From Colivivens sp963594655 (GTDB taxonomy: Bacteria; Bacteroidota; Bacteroidia; Bacteroidales; Bacteroidaceae), in assembly GCA_963594655.1 (NCBI GenBank), contig CAVBFD010000037.1, positions 1 through 24,639 on the forward strand: a stretch of DNA of 24,639 bases. The letters are read 5' to 3'. The position numbers and the translations under genes were made by a program. The notes under the pieces are model-generated. The model saw only the letters and a program-made list of their open reading frames with translations, was not told the origin of the DNA and searched no databases. The stretch's first letter is position 1. Each line of letters begins with the position of its first letter. Below are positions 4,658 through 13,543 of this stretch, one piece after another.

Positions 4658-7465
4658 ATGGACGACTGCATCAGAATACGTGGGGCGAGGGTGAACAACC
4701 TGAAGAATGTCAGTGTGGACATTCCGAGGAACAAGTTCGTGGTGATAACCGGTGTCAGCGGGTCGGGCAAGTCGTCGCTTGCCTTCGACACCCTGTACGC
4801 CGAGGGGCAGCGCCGTTATGTGGAAAGTCTCAGCACCTACGCGCGGCAGTTCATGGGCAGGATGGCGAAACCTGAGTGCGACCTCATCGAGGGGATACCC
4901 CCTGCCATCGCCATAGAGCAGAAGGTCATCAGCCGCAACCCCAGAAGCACAGTAGGCACGTCTACCGAGATATACGACTACCTGCGTATGCTCTACGCCC
5001 GTGTGGGCCACACCTTCTCCCCTATCAGCGGACAGGAGGTGAAGAAGCACACGCCGGAGGATGTGGTGGCATGCATGAAGTCCTACCCCGAAGGCACCCG
5101 CTTCATGGTGCTTTGCCCTCTCATATGCAGGAAAGGACGGTCGGAGTCGGACCAACTGGCCGAATACGCCAAACAGGGACTGTCGATCACTGACGTGATT
5201 GACGGCAAGACATACATAGTCATCGCCCGTATGACCGCGCGCGACGAGCGCAACAACATAAGCCACCTCATCGACTCCTGCGAGACCGCCCTCTACGAGG
5301 GTGAGGGACAGTGCGTACTGAAGTTCTTCATCAACGCTCAGGGACAGGACGGAAACCAGACGGTAGCAAAGTACACCGTCCACACGTTCTCACTGGCGTT
5401 TGAGGCGGACGGCATGAAATTCACCGAACCCACAGAACATCTCTTCTCCTTCAACTCCCCCGTTGGGGCGTGTCCCGAATGTGAGGGGTTCGGCAAGATT
5501 ATGGGCATCGACGAGCAACTGGTCATACCCAACCAGGAACTGAGCGTGTACGACGATGCCGTGTTCTGTTGGCGCGGCACGAAGATGAGCGCATGGAAGC
5601 ACGATTTCTGCAGACAGGCAGCCGCACGCAACTTCCCCATCTTCGAGCCTTACTACAGGTTGACCCAGGAGCAGAAGAACTACCTCTGGCACGGTGACAC
5701 GGACGCTAACGGAAACAGGACTGATGACCACCAGACGTGCATCGACCGTTTCTTCGACATGCTGAGGGAAAACCAGTATAAGATACAGTACCGTGTGATG
5801 CTGGCGCGCTACAGGGGGAAGACCACCTGTCCGCTGTGCCACGGCACTCGGTTGAAGAAAGAGGCCAACTATGTCAAGATTGGCGGCATGAGCATAACCC
5901 AACTGGTGGAGATGCCGGTAAGTGAACTGCTTGTGTTCTTCGACAACCTGCGGTTGTCCGACCACGACCACGCCATAGCGCGGCGGCTACTGACCGAGAT
6001 ACGCAACCGGTTGCAGTTCCTCGTCGACGTGGGACTGTCCTACCTCACCCTCAACCGTCTGAGCAACACGCTCTCGGGTGGAGAGAGCCAGCGGATCAAC
6101 CTCGCCACCAGCCTCGGAAGCAGTCTGGTGGGCAGCCTCTACATCCTCGACGAGCCAAGTATCGGACTCCACAGCAGGGACACCCAGCGACTGATAAAGG
6201 TGCTGAAGGAACTGAGGGACATCGGCAACACGGTGGTGGTGGTGGAACACGACGAGGAAATCATTCGCGCGGCGGACCATATCATCGACATCGGTCCCGA
6301 CGCGGGACGGTTGGGAGGCAACGTGGTGTGGCAAGGCGCGCATGATGCCGGAGACGGTGTTACAGACGACAGCCCGCGGACGAAGACGGAAAGCCACACC
6401 CTCGACTTCCTCACGCACCGTGAGACCATCGACGTGCCGGACAGCAGACGGGCGTGGAACAACTACATACTCGTAAGGTGCGCCCGGGAGAACAACCTCA
6501 AGGGCATCGACGTGAAGATACCGCTCAACGTGATGACAGTGGTCACTGGAGTGAGCGGCAGCGGCAAGTCAACCCTGGTGAGGGACATCTTCTACCGTGC
6601 CATGATGCGCAAGTTGGACAAGGTGTGCGACCGCCCGGGACAGTGTCTCGGACTGGAGGGCGACACCGACAGGATACAGGCGATAGAGTTCGTGGACCAA
6701 AACCCCATCGGCACGTCCACACGCAGTAACCCCGTGACCTACCTCGGGGCATACGACGACATACGCAAGCTGATGGCGGCACAGCAACTGTCGAAGCAGA
6801 TGGGCTACACCCCACAGTACTTCTCCTTCAACGCCGAAGGCGGCAGGTGCGAGGAGTGCAAGGGCGAGGGTACGGTCACCGTCGAGATGCAGTTCATGAA
6901 CGACCTCGTGCTTGAATGTGAGTCGTGCCACGGCAAGCGGTTCAAGAAAGAGATTCTGGAGGTGAAGTTCCACGACAAGAGTATATCGGACATTCTCGAC
7001 ATGACGGTCAACATGGCCATCGAGTTCTTCAACGCGCACGGCCAGGGAAAGATAGCGGGGAAACTGAAGCCGCTCCAGGACGTGGGACTCGGATACATCA
7101 AACTCGGACAGACCTCGTCCACCCTCTCCGGCGGAGAGAACCAAAGGGTGAAACTGGCATATTACCTGTCCCAGGAGAAGACATGCCCCACGATGTTCAT
7201 CTTCGACGAGCCGACCACTGGACTGCACTTCCACGACATAGCCAAACTGCTCGACGCCTTCCAGGCACTGATAAGCAGGGGGCACTCGCTGCTGATAATA
7301 GAGCATAACATGGAAATCATCAAGAGCGCGGACCATATCATCGACCTCGGGCCTGAAGGGGGCGAGGCAGGAGGACACATCGTGTGCGAAGGCACACCCG
7401 AGGAGGTGGCGCGGTGCAAGGAGAGCTACACCGGAGAGGCACTCGAGGGTTATCTGAATCAATGA
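4658..7465 (+). CDS. uvrA: Excinuclease ABC subunit A (UvrA)
   Basis: UvrA is the ATP-dependent damage-recognition subunit of nucleotide excision repair; it loads UvrB at lesions. From the ATG at 4658 the protein has 935 residues, near the E. coli length. The frame also allows a GTG at 4634, but MDDCIRIRGARVNNLKN is the normal UvrA start. Visible are Walker A GVSGSGKSS (32-40), ABC signature LSGGESQR (about 471) with LDEPSIGLH, a second Walker A GVSGSGKST (about 630), and a second signature LSGGENQR (about 822) with FDEPTTGLH. Zinc-finger pairs CPECEGFG, CPLCHGTR and CEECKGEG...CESCHGKR are intact. The region after the first Walker A that normally binds UvrB looks divergent and somewhat short. 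Bacteroidales often carry more than one UvrA, so this could be the paralogue. It is co-transcribed with pyrF and a peptidase gene 21 bp downstream. Confidence 0.93.
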   Translation: MDDCIRIRGARVNNLKNVSVDIPRNKFVVITGVSGSGKSSLAFDTLYAEGQRRYVESLSTYARQFMGRMAKPECDLIEGIPPAIAIEQKVISRNPRSTVGTSTEIYDYLRMLYARVGHTFSPISGQEVKKHTPEDVVACMKSYPEGTRFMVLCPLICRKGRSESDQLAEYAKQGLSITDVIDGKTYIVIARMTARDERNNISHLIDSCETALYEGEGQCVLKFFINAQGQDGNQTVAKYTVHTFSLAFEADGMKFTEPTEHLFSFNSPVGACPECEGFGKIMGIDEQLVIPNQELSVYDDAVFCWRGTKMSAWKHDFCRQAAARNFPIFEPYYRLTQEQKNYLWHGDTDANGNRTDDHQTCIDRFFDMLRENQYKIQYRVMLARYRGKTTCPLCHGTRLKKEANYVKIGGMSITQLVEMPVSELLVFFDNLRLSDHDHAIARRLLTEIRNRLQFLVDVGLSYLTLNRLSNTLSGGESQRINLATSLGSSLVGSLYILDEPSIGLHSRDTQRLIKVLKELRDIGNTVVVVEHDEEIIRAADHIIDIGPDAGRLGGNVVWQGAHDAGDGVTDDSPRTKTESHTLDFLTHRETIDVPDSRRAWNNYILVRCARENNLKGIDVKIPLNVMTVVTGVSGSGKSTLVRDIFYRAMMRKLDKVCDRPGQCLGLEGDTDRIQAIEFVDQNPIGTSTRSNPVTYLGAYDDIRKLMAAQQLSKQMGYTPQYFSFNAEGGRCEECKGEGTVTVEMQFMNDLVLECESCHGKRFKKEILEVKFHDKSISDILDMTVNMAIEFFNAHGQGKIAGKLKPLQDVGLGYIKLGQTSSTLSGGENQRVKLAYYLSQEKTCPTMFIFDEPTTGLHFHDIAKLLDAFQALISRGHSLLIIEHNMEIIKSADHIIDLGPEGGEAGGHIVCEGTPEEVARCKESYTGEALEGYLNQ

Positions 7466-7486
7466 CAACAAAAAAAATATACGACA

Positions 7487-8824
7487 ATGAAGAGACTACT
7501 AATCGCAGCCGCCGCACTGATTGTGGCGACAGGCACTAAGGCACAGAAGTTCGAAGACTACTTCGAGGACAACACACTGCGTATCGACTACATCATGGGT
7601 GGGGACAGCGCCAACCAGTACATCCAGATGGAACAACTCTACAAGCAACCACAATGGGCGGGACGGCGCGACAGACTGGCTGAGACCTACCTGCGCGGAA
7701 ACGGACAGATAAACGTGTTCGACAGCGAGACCCACAGGCTGATATACGTACACACGTTCTCCACCCTCTTCCAGGAATGGCAGAACGAGGTGGAGGCCAC
7801 GAAGATGACGCGCGGCTTTGAGGCGAGCTACAACATTCCGTTCCCCAAAAGGCCGGTTGACGTGCAGGTGACACTGACGGACAACCACAACAAGGTGACA
7901 TCGAAGATGACCCACCATGTGGACCCGACGGACATACTGATCCGTCCCATCGGGGAGAACGGCATACCTTATAAATATATAGTGAAGAGCGGTGACATAA
8001 GCGACTGCGTGGACCTCGCCATCGTGGCAGAGGGATACACCAAGGACCAGATGGACAAGTTCTACGGTGACTGCCAGCGGGCTGCCGACGCTCTGTTCAG
8101 CCACGAGCCGTTCAAGTCACTCAAGAGTAGGTTCAACGTGGTGGCAGTGGCAAGCGAGTCCGCCGAGAGCGGTCCGTCGGAACCGGGCAAGGGGGTATGG
8201 CACAACACCGCACTCAGGTCTCACTACGACACCTTCTACAGTGACCGCTACCTCACCACTTCCAAGGTACACAAGCTCTACGACATCCTCAGTGGAGTGC
8301 CGTTCGAGCATGTGATAGTGCTTATCAACACACCGCGCTACGGTGGCGGAGGCATCTACAACCAATGGATGTGCAGTTCAAGCGACCACCCCACATTCAA
8401 GCAGGTGCTTGTGCATGAGTTCGGCCACTCTTATGCGGGACTTGCCGACGAGTATGCCTACAACGACAATTATGTGGAGTGGTATCCGGCGGACACCGAG
8501 CCATGGGAACCCAACATAACCACCCTCCACGACTTCAGCAAGAAATGGGCGGACATGATTCCCAAAGGCACACCCATACCTACCACAGTCAACGACAAGG
8601 GCGGTAAAAGTACACGTCCCAAGAACGCCGAAAAGGCGGGACAGCAGGAAGACCTCAACGCCAAGACCAAGAAGGTGGGAGTGTACGAAGGAGGAGGCTA
8701 CCAGACCAAAGGGGTATACCGCCCTGCGGAACTGTGCCGCATGAACGTGAACGAGGTGGAGGACTTCTGTCCTGTATGCACGCGCGCCATCATCGGCATC
8801 ACCGACTTCTACACGGCGAAATAA
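7487..8824 (+). CDS. Secreted M64-family (IgA-type) metallopeptidase
   Basis: The 445-residue protein begins with a signal peptide (MKRLLIAAAALIVATGTKAQ) and is probably exported to the periplasm or cell surface. Residues of about 20-150 resemble the M64 N-terminal domain. The catalytic part holds HEFGHSYAGLADEY (310-323), a zinc-binding HExxH followed by Asp, which is the M64 signature. A later CRMNVNEVEDFCPVC motif provides paired cysteines typical of this family in Bacteroidetes. M64 is named for an IgA-cleaving protease of Clostridium ramosum, but most Bacteroidales members have unknown substrates, so IgA cleavage should not be assumed. The gene follows uvrA by 21 bp and ends just before a strong bidirectional terminator, so it is the last gene of the pyrF operon. 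Confidence 0.88.
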   Translation: MKRLLIAAAALIVATGTKAQKFEDYFEDNTLRIDYIMGGDSANQYIQMEQLYKQPQWAGRRDRLAETYLRGNGQINVFDSETHRLIYVHTFSTLFQEWQNEVEATKMTRGFEASYNIPFPKRPVDVQVTLTDNHNKVTSKMTHHVDPTDILIRPIGENGIPYKYIVKSGDISDCVDLAIVAEGYTKDQMDKFYGDCQRAADALFSHEPFKSLKSRFNVVAVASESAESGPSEPGKGVWHNTALRSHYDTFYSDRYLTTSKVHKLYDILSGVPFEHVIVLINTPRYGGGGIYNQWMCSSSDHPTFKQVLVHEFGHSYAGLADEYAYNDNYVEWYPADTEPWEPNITTLHDFSKKWADMIPKGTPIPTTVNDKGGKSTRPKNAEKAGQQEDLNAKTKKVGVYEGGGYQTKGVYRPAELCRMNVNEVEDFCPVCTRAIIGITDFYTAK

Positions 8825-8854
8825 GGTTCGCCCATGCACCCTGACGGGCATATA

Positions 8855-8895
8855 CTGAAAAAGGCTGCCGGAATTGTTCCGGCAGCCTTTTTCAG
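8855..8895. terminator. Bidirectional terminator between the M64 peptidase and dfx
   Basis: Perfect 19-bp arms, CTGAAAAAGGCTGCCGGAA (8855-8873) and its complement (8877-8895), close over a 3-base loop. There are A and T runs on the outer sides of both strands, so it serves the converging M64 peptidase gene (plus) and dfx (minus). Confidence 0.93.
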
Positions 8896-8918
8896 TTTCG
8901 TTTCACTTACAGTCTGGT

Positions 8919-9296
8919 TCACTTGCTTCTCCACAGACCATGGAGGTTGCAGTACTCACGGGCGTACACCTCTTCCGCATCCGTAGTGAACTCCGCCACC
9001 GGACGGTCAGAAGGAGTGAGCCGTTTGCGGTATACCGCGTCTGGAGTGACGAGTTCAATCCACTGGATGTAATGGGCGTCGGTCATCGGATGCTCCACCT
9101 CCCCTACCTCCACACGGTAGCCGCTGGCAGTCTTTGTGACAACAGGCACATGCTTTTCCTTCGCGCCGTCTGTGTCATTCTCCCTCATCAGTCGCATGGG
9201 CTGTCCGCAACACACGAGTGTCCCTTCCGCTTCGCCCACCACCTCGATGATGTTGCCGCAAATCCCGCACTTGTAGATTTCATTTGTCTTTGTCAT
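8919..9296 (-). CDS. dfx: Desulfoferrodoxin (superoxide reductase)
   Basis: This cytosolic non-haem iron protein reduces superoxide to hydrogen peroxide without making oxygen, which suits an anaerobe. The 125 residues have an N-terminal desulforedoxin-type iron site, YKCGICGN (Cys10, Cys13) with LVCCGQPM (the CC pair near residue 30). The catalytic centre has the ligand histidines in EKHVPV, EHPMTDAH and the C-terminal YCNLHGLW. It is the two-iron form. It lies 40 bp downstream of rubrerythrin on the same strand, so superoxide reductase and peroxide reductase would be made together. The preceding promoter is that of rbr, and a strong bidirectional terminator follows. Confidence 0.95.
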   Translation of the reverse strand: MTKTNEIYKCGICGNIIEVVGEAEGTLVCCGQPMRLMRENDTDGAKEKHVPVVTKTASGYRVEVGEVEHPMTDAHYIQWIELVTPDAVYRKRLTPSDRPVAEFTTDAEEVYAREYCNLHGLWRSK

Positions 9297-9336
9297 AATA
9301 ACCGGCTGTTTTGGTGTTGAACAATAGAATCCGTTT

Positions 9337-9876
9337 TTAAAAGTTGTCCACGTGAACCTCGAAGTAAGCCTGCGGATGAGCGCATACTGGACATACGTCC
9401 GGAGCCTTCTCGCCTACCACAATATGTCCGCAGTTGCGACATTCCCATACCTTAACCTCACTCTTGGCGAACACCTCCTGCATCTCGATGTTCTTGAGCA
9501 GGGCGCGGTAACGCTCCTCGTGACGCTTCTCGATGGCTGCCACCAGACGGAACTTGCGCGCCAGGTCGGCGAAGCCCTCAGCCTCGGCTGTCTTGGCGAA
9601 GCCCTCGTACATGTCGGTCCACTCGTAGTTCTCGCCGGCCGCCGCAGCCTCAAGGTTCTGTGACGTGTTACCGATACCGTTGAGTTCCTTGAACCACATC
9701 TTGGCGTGTTCCTTCTCGTTGTCAGCGGTCTTCATGAATATCTCCGCAATCTGCTCGAATCCCTCTTTCTTCGCCTTCGACGCGAAGTAAGTGTACTTGT
9801 TGCGCGCCTGGCTCTCTCCTGCGAAGGCCGCCTCCAGATTTTTCTCAGTCTGTGTTCCTGAATACTTTGTTGCCAT
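9337..9876 (-). CDS. rbr: Rubrerythrin
   Basis: Rubrerythrin reduces hydrogen peroxide with electrons passed from a rubredoxin-like domain to a diiron centre. The product is 179 residues from the ATG at 9876 (MATKYSGTQTEKNLEAAF), which matches the usual N-terminus; an in-frame ATG at 9903 would add nine unusual residues. The ferritin-like helices hold the iron-binding glutamates (for example FAGESQARNKY, DNEKEHA, AAIEKRHEERY). The C-terminal rubredoxin domain has VWECRNCGHIV and CPVCAHPQAYF, both CxxC pairs. It is the first gene of the rbr-dfx operon, driven by a clear Bacteroidetes promoter. A perfect hairpin occupies the first transcribed bases. Confidence 0.95.
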   Translation of the reverse strand: MATKYSGTQTEKNLEAAFAGESQARNKYTYFASKAKKEGFEQIAEIFMKTADNEKEHAKMWFKELNGIGNTSQNLEAAAAGENYEWTDMYEGFAKTAEAEGFADLARKFRLVAAIEKRHEERYRALLKNIEMQEVFAKSEVKVWECRNCGHIVVGEKAPDVCPVCAHPQAYFEVHVDNF

Positions 9877-9924
9877 AATGTTATACTTATTAGAATTACA
9901 CATAAATAGATTTGTATCTCACAT

Positions 9925-9949
9925 GTGAAAAGGACGCCGCCCTTTTCAC
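9925..9949 (-). promoter_or_regulatory. Inverted repeat at the start of the rbr transcript
   Basis: GTGAAAAGG (9925-9933) and CCTTTTCAC (9941-9949) are perfect 9-bp arms around a GC-rich 7-base loop. The repeat begins a few bases after the -7 box, so it can be read as an operator for a repressor or as a 5'-end mRNA stem-loop. No T-run follows, so it is not a terminator. Confidence 0.6.
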
Positions 9950-9953
9950 GCTG

Positions 9954-9985
9954 CAAAGATAGGAAACAAAAACTACTGTGCAATG
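9954..9985 (-). promoter_or_regulatory. Promoter of rbr-dfx
   Basis: On the minus strand CATTG (9981-9985), 19 bp and TATCTTTG (9954-9961) match the Bacteroidetes consensus very well. Transcription should begin near 9947, giving a 5' UTR of about 70 nt. Confidence 0.8.
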
Positions 9986-10024
9986 ACTTTCCCATAAAAA
10001 AAAGAGACGGAACAAATCTTTTTT

Positions 10025-10040
10025 AGGGGGACGCTCCCCT
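10025..10040. promoter_or_regulatory. Palindrome at the upstream edge of the GH43 promoter
   Basis: AGGGG (10025-10029) and CCCCT (10036-10040) form an inverted repeat ending 20 bp before the -7 box, where a -33 element would be. No T-run follows on either strand. It may be a regulator site replacing a weak -33 box. Confidence 0.35.
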
Positions 10041-10060
10041 ACCGTATCACACAAATTTAT

Positions 10061-10068
10061 TACCTTTG
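10061..10068 (+). promoter_or_regulatory. Promoter -7 box of the GH43 gene
   Basis: TACCTTTG fits TAnnTTTG, about 50 bp before the chosen ATG at 10120. No TTG is found 19 bp upstream; a palindrome lies there instead. Confidence 0.65.
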
Positions 10069-10119
10069 CAGTCTAATCGGCATATAGCCAAGACAAACCA
10101 CAATACATATTTATGCTTT

Positions 10120-13100
10120 ATGGACAATAAACTACTAACGTCACTATTTTTAGCCACATCGCTCACCGCAGGTGCGCAGGTGCAGACTCCGGTAGAGTGG
10201 AACACTCCCGGAGCGGGAAATCCGTTCATCCCCGGCTACTTCGCCGACCCTACCGTCCGCAAGTTCGGGGACACGTTCTATATCTATGCCACCACTGACG
10301 GTACGGGCAACGGCTACGGACCGGCCCAGGTGTGGATGTCGAAGGACTTCGTGCATTGGAGAAACCAGGTGATGAACTGGCCTACGACAACTGTCGTGTG
10401 GGCCCCGGACGTGATACAGACAAAGGAAGGGAAGTACCGCTACTACTACTGCACGCCCTGTCAGGTGTATGTGGGTGAGAGCGACACCCCCGTAGGCCCG
10501 TGGACCAACATGCTGGGACGGGCGGACGAGGTACTGATGTACGACCGCTTCTGTCATCCCCGCGCCATAACGCTCGACCCGCAGGTGTTCACCGACGACG
10601 ATGGCAGCCAGTACATGTTCGTGGGTACATGGGGGTTCTACGACGACTCGGGTTGCGGCTGGGCGAAACTGGCGGCTGACGGCAAGTCGTTCACCGACAA
10701 GGGACTCATCTCAAGCCACGAGCTGAAGGACTTCTTCGAGGCTCCGTTCCTCTTCAAGAGAAACGGAGTGTATTACTTCACCTATTCGGCCGGCAGCTGC
10801 CACGACGACACCTACCGTGTGCAGTACTCCACCAGCACCACAGGACCTACCGGCCCTTACACCTACAAGGGTTGTATACTGAAAACCAACACCGACGGTA
10901 CGGTACACGGACCGGGACACCACTCTATCCTTGTGGACGGTGACGACTATTACATCGTATACCACCGCCACAACAACCCGCACTCCATCCACGGGTTCAA
11001 CCGCCAGCTGTGCATCGACAAGCTGGAGTTCGACGAGAACGGTGACATCAAGGCGATTGTGCCGACCCACAGCGGTGTGCTGCCTTCCTCACTGGCGAAG
11101 AAAGCGAAGAAGTACAACTTCACAAACCTTGCTTACCGGGCAAAAGTGACGGCATCGTCGGTGCTGGGCGACGACTTCAAGGCGGAGTATGCAGTGGACG
11201 ACAACAACGGCACACTGTGGAGACCGGCAAACAACCAGGGCGAGTCGTGGCTGCAGATCGACCTTGGCAAGGAGACTGAGTTCAACCAGGTGTGGCTGCA
11301 GTTCGAGTACGCCACCTTCTTCTACCAGTACAAGATAGAGACATCCAGTGACGGAAAGACATGGGAGATGTACGCCGACAAGACCGGCAACACTGACGCC
11401 GGGTCACCTTTGATAGAGAAGAAAGGCGTGAAGGCGCGTTACGTGAAGGTGACCATAACCGACACCCAGAAGAACGGACACTTCGGCGCGCTGTGGAACG
11501 TGATGGTGTACAACGCCACCAAGAAGCACGACCCGTCCGCCCTCCTGCCTGTCATCGAGAACATGGACTATGAGGCAGTGAACAAGGGGTATCCCGACCT
11601 CCACAAGAAGGACGTGAACCCGGAGGACCGGGTGAAGTACGACGGCGGACTGGTGGTGGACATCAATGCGGACGACTATGCACAGGGCAAGGCCATCATG
11701 ACCAAGGAGGTGAAGAACCGCGCCGGAGCCGCCTTCAAGAGTGACCAGGGAGTGCTGGTTGAGGTGGTGGACAGCAAGTACGCCTTCTACTTCGACGGCA
11801 ACAACTCACTCACCAGCACCTTCGACTGTCCCAAGAACTTCACGTACAACTCGGCGTTCACCGTCTCCGCATGGGTACTCAATCCGTCGGTAGACGCAGT
11901 GGAGTGCATCGCCTGTGTCACACCGCAGTCGGGTGACCTCACAAGTCTGATATTCAACCAGGGACGTGACAGGACAACCGGACTGGTGGACCACTCCGGA
12001 TCGTTCGAGAGCGCGGGTTTCCCGGAACAGACGACCGCAGGGGAAGGCCAGTGGCAGCACTGGACCGTCACCTACGACGGATGGATGGAACGCTATTACC
12101 TCAATGGGGAACTGGTGGGCGAAAAGAACAACTTCATCATGCTCACTCCAGAGGGACCCATCACCGTCGGTATGACTCCTTACGGGTCAAACGGCTTCAG
12201 CGGTTACCTCCACTCACTGAAACTCTACGACCGTGGTCTGTCGGCTGAGGAGGTGAAGGCGGACTTCCGCGCCAAGTCCGACACACAGGACAAGACGGTG
12301 TTCGACACCGCCAACCTGAAGATAAGTGCGGAGGTGATAGCTCCGTCGCTCGTACGGTTGTCTGTTACCGACAACGAGGGGAATGTCGTCAATTCAGGAC
12401 AACTCAAGTACTCGTTCGGGGTTACAAGTGACAAGAAGGGGCAGACCGTGATGAGTAAGGCTGCCGGCAACTCATCAGTCATCATCAGCACCGACGGAAA
12501 GAAGAACCAGACATGCAAGGTCACCATCAGCAATTCCGACGGCACAAGCAGTACCCTGACAAGTGACATCACTGTCAGCGGCAACGACTATACACTGTTC
12601 ACCGATGACTTCAAGACACTGAAGGCATGGGACGGCAAGTACCAGACCAACGACAAGGTGACATACAAGGCGGAGAACGGAGTACTCACACTCACCTCGT
12701 CGGACACCAACTTCGACCAAGACCCGTCGCACAACGGAGCGATGATGTACAAGGAAGTGAAGGGCGACTTTATCCTACAGGCGAAGGTACACGGCATGAC
12801 CGGCGCAGAACGCAGGAACACTCCCGGATACAACGAGGGCGGACTGATGGCAATCCTGCCGAAGGACGGGTCACAGGAGATTGTGCAGCTCGGTGTGTTC
12901 CCCAACTACGACTGCGGCAACATGCTGACCGTGGTGGGTCGCAGAGGACGGCCGCAGTACCAGAACCGCATGGGATGGAACTACGACCCGTACTTGCAGA
13001 TACAGCGTGTGGGTGACCTTATCTATGCCCGCACATCCAAGGACGGCAAGACATGGACTGAGATGCCGGCGAGTCCGGTGGACATACGCCACTACGGTGA

Positions 13101-13191
13101 CAGACCGTTGCAGGTGGGACTGTTCCAGACAACCTACTCAGCCAACAACGCATGGGTCAGCTTCTCTGACTTCAAGCTATGGCTGAAGTGA
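10120..13191 (+). CDS. Secreted multidomain GH43-family glycoside hydrolase
   Basis: The 1023-residue protein probably removes arabinose, xylose or galactose units from plant polysaccharides outside the inner membrane. The ATG at 10120 gives a signal peptide (MDNKLLTSLFLATSLTAGAQ); a longer frame would start inside the promoter. A five-bladed GH43 propeller spans about 35-330, with the base Asp43 (FADPT), modulator Asp153 (LDPQVF) and acid Glu207 (FFEAPF). A CBM32/F5-8C-like domain follows (about 331-468: ASSVLGDDFKAEYAVD, LQIDLGK, ARYVKVT). Next come a LamG/concanavalin-like domain (about 543-717: FTVSAWVLNP, WQHWTVTYDG), an Ig-like segment (about 730-823) and a C-terminal beta-sandwich (about 825-1023) like those appended to other GH43 enzymes. 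It stands alone between its promoter and a terminator, with no SusC/SusD genes nearby in the window. The exact substrate cannot be read from sequence. Confidence 0.9.
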   Translation: MDNKLLTSLFLATSLTAGAQVQTPVEWNTPGAGNPFIPGYFADPTVRKFGDTFYIYATTDGTGNGYGPAQVWMSKDFVHWRNQVMNWPTTTVVWAPDVIQTKEGKYRYYYCTPCQVYVGESDTPVGPWTNMLGRADEVLMYDRFCHPRAITLDPQVFTDDDGSQYMFVGTWGFYDDSGCGWAKLAADGKSFTDKGLISSHELKDFFEAPFLFKRNGVYYFTYSAGSCHDDTYRVQYSTSTTGPTGPYTYKGCILKTNTDGTVHGPGHHSILVDGDDYYIVYHRHNNPHSIHGFNRQLCIDKLEFDENGDIKAIVPTHSGVLPSSLAKKAKKYNFTNLAYRAKVTASSVLGDDFKAEYAVDDNNGTLWRPANNQGESWLQIDLGKETEFNQVWLQFEYATFFYQYKIETSSDGKTWEMYADKTGNTDAGSPLIEKKGVKARYVKVTITDTQKNGHFGALWNVMVYNATKKHDPSALLPVIENMDYEAVNKGYPDLHKKDVNPEDRVKYDGGLVVDINADDYAQGKAIMTKEVKNRAGAAFKSDQGVLVEVVDSKYAFYFDGNNSLTSTFDCPKNFTYNSAFTVSAWVLNPSVDAVECIACVTPQSGDLTSLIFNQGRDRTTGLVDHSGSFESAGFPEQTTAGEGQWQHWTVTYDGWMERYYLNGELVGEKNNFIMLTPEGPITVGMTPYGSNGFSGYLHSLKLYDRGLSAEEVKADFRAKSDTQDKTVFDTANLKISAEVIAPSLVRLSVTDNEGNVVNSGQLKYSFGVTSDKKGQTVMSKAAGNSSVIISTDGKKNQTCKVTISNSDGTSSTLTSDITVSGNDYTLFTDDFKTLKAWDGKYQTNDKVTYKAENGVLTLTSSDTNFDQDPSHNGAMMYKEVKGDFILQAKVHGMTGAERRNTPGYNEGGLMAILPKDGSQEIVQLGVFPNYDCGNMLTVVGRRGRPQYQNRMGWNYDPYLQIQRVGDLIYARTSKDGKTWTEMPASPVDIRHYGDRPLQVGLFQTTYSANNAWVSFSDFKLWLK

Positions 13192-13212
13192 GAACCGTAC
13201 TATGCTACAAAC

Positions 13213-13249
13213 AAAGAGATGCCGCGTACCAGATACGCGGCATCTCTTT
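13213..13249. terminator. Bidirectional terminator between the GH43 and DUF2582 genes
   Basis: Perfect 16-bp arms, AAAGAGATGCCGCGTA (13213-13228) and TACGCGGCATCTCTTT (13234-13249), close over CCAGA. There is a T-rich tail on plus and A/T-rich flanks on minus. It serves the two converging genes. Confidence 0.9.
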
Positions 13250-13276
13250 TCTTCCTCTGCCCTCTTATAAGCGTTA

Positions 13277-13486
13277 TTATTTCAATGAATAAACGAATGG
13301 GTCTTTCTCGTCGCCTGACTCAGACACAGCAAGCTTGTCCTCACGAAGCAACCAACCTACTCCGAGGTTGAAATCCTTCTCAGCCAATTTGGTGGACTTC
13401 TTTATCTGCTTGAAAGTCTGTCCGTTGTTCTCTGACAATGCATTCCATATAAGACCTGCAATGTTTCCTGCTTTTTCCTGCAACAT
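13277..13486 (-). CDS. Small winged-helix protein (DUF2582 family)
   Basis: This 69-residue product starts MLQEKAGNIAGLIWNAL and contains a helix-turn-helix-like core, TFKQIKKSTKLAEKDFNLGVGWLLREDKL, followed by a short beta-wing ending in FVYSLK. This matches the small winged-helix DUF2582 proteins common in Bacteroidetes. The fold suggests nucleic-acid binding, but no target or function is known to me. It is a single gene with its own promoter box about 60 bp upstream, and it converges on the GH43 gene through a shared terminator. Confidence 0.8.
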   Translation of the reverse strand: MLQEKAGNIAGLIWNALSENNGQTFKQIKKSTKLAEKDFNLGVGWLLREDKLAVSESGDEKDPFVYSLK

Positions 13487-13543
13487 AATTCTTGCCTTTC
13501 CCTTAAAATTAATATTCTAAACCTTATGACTACTGTCACGCTG

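Noticed and set aside
4631..5383. 250-codon minus-strand frame opposite uvrA
   Set aside because: It is the antisense shadow of a well-recognised gene, and the translation has no family features. The same applies to the minus frames at 5390-5971, 5987-6418 and 6569-7471.
9877..9903. Nine-residue extension of rubrerythrin
   Set aside because: The family N-terminus begins at the ATG at 9876; the extra residues have no family match.
10066..10119. Upstream start for the GH43 gene
   Set aside because: It would begin inside the TACCTTTG promoter box; the ATG at 10120 gives a proper signal peptide.
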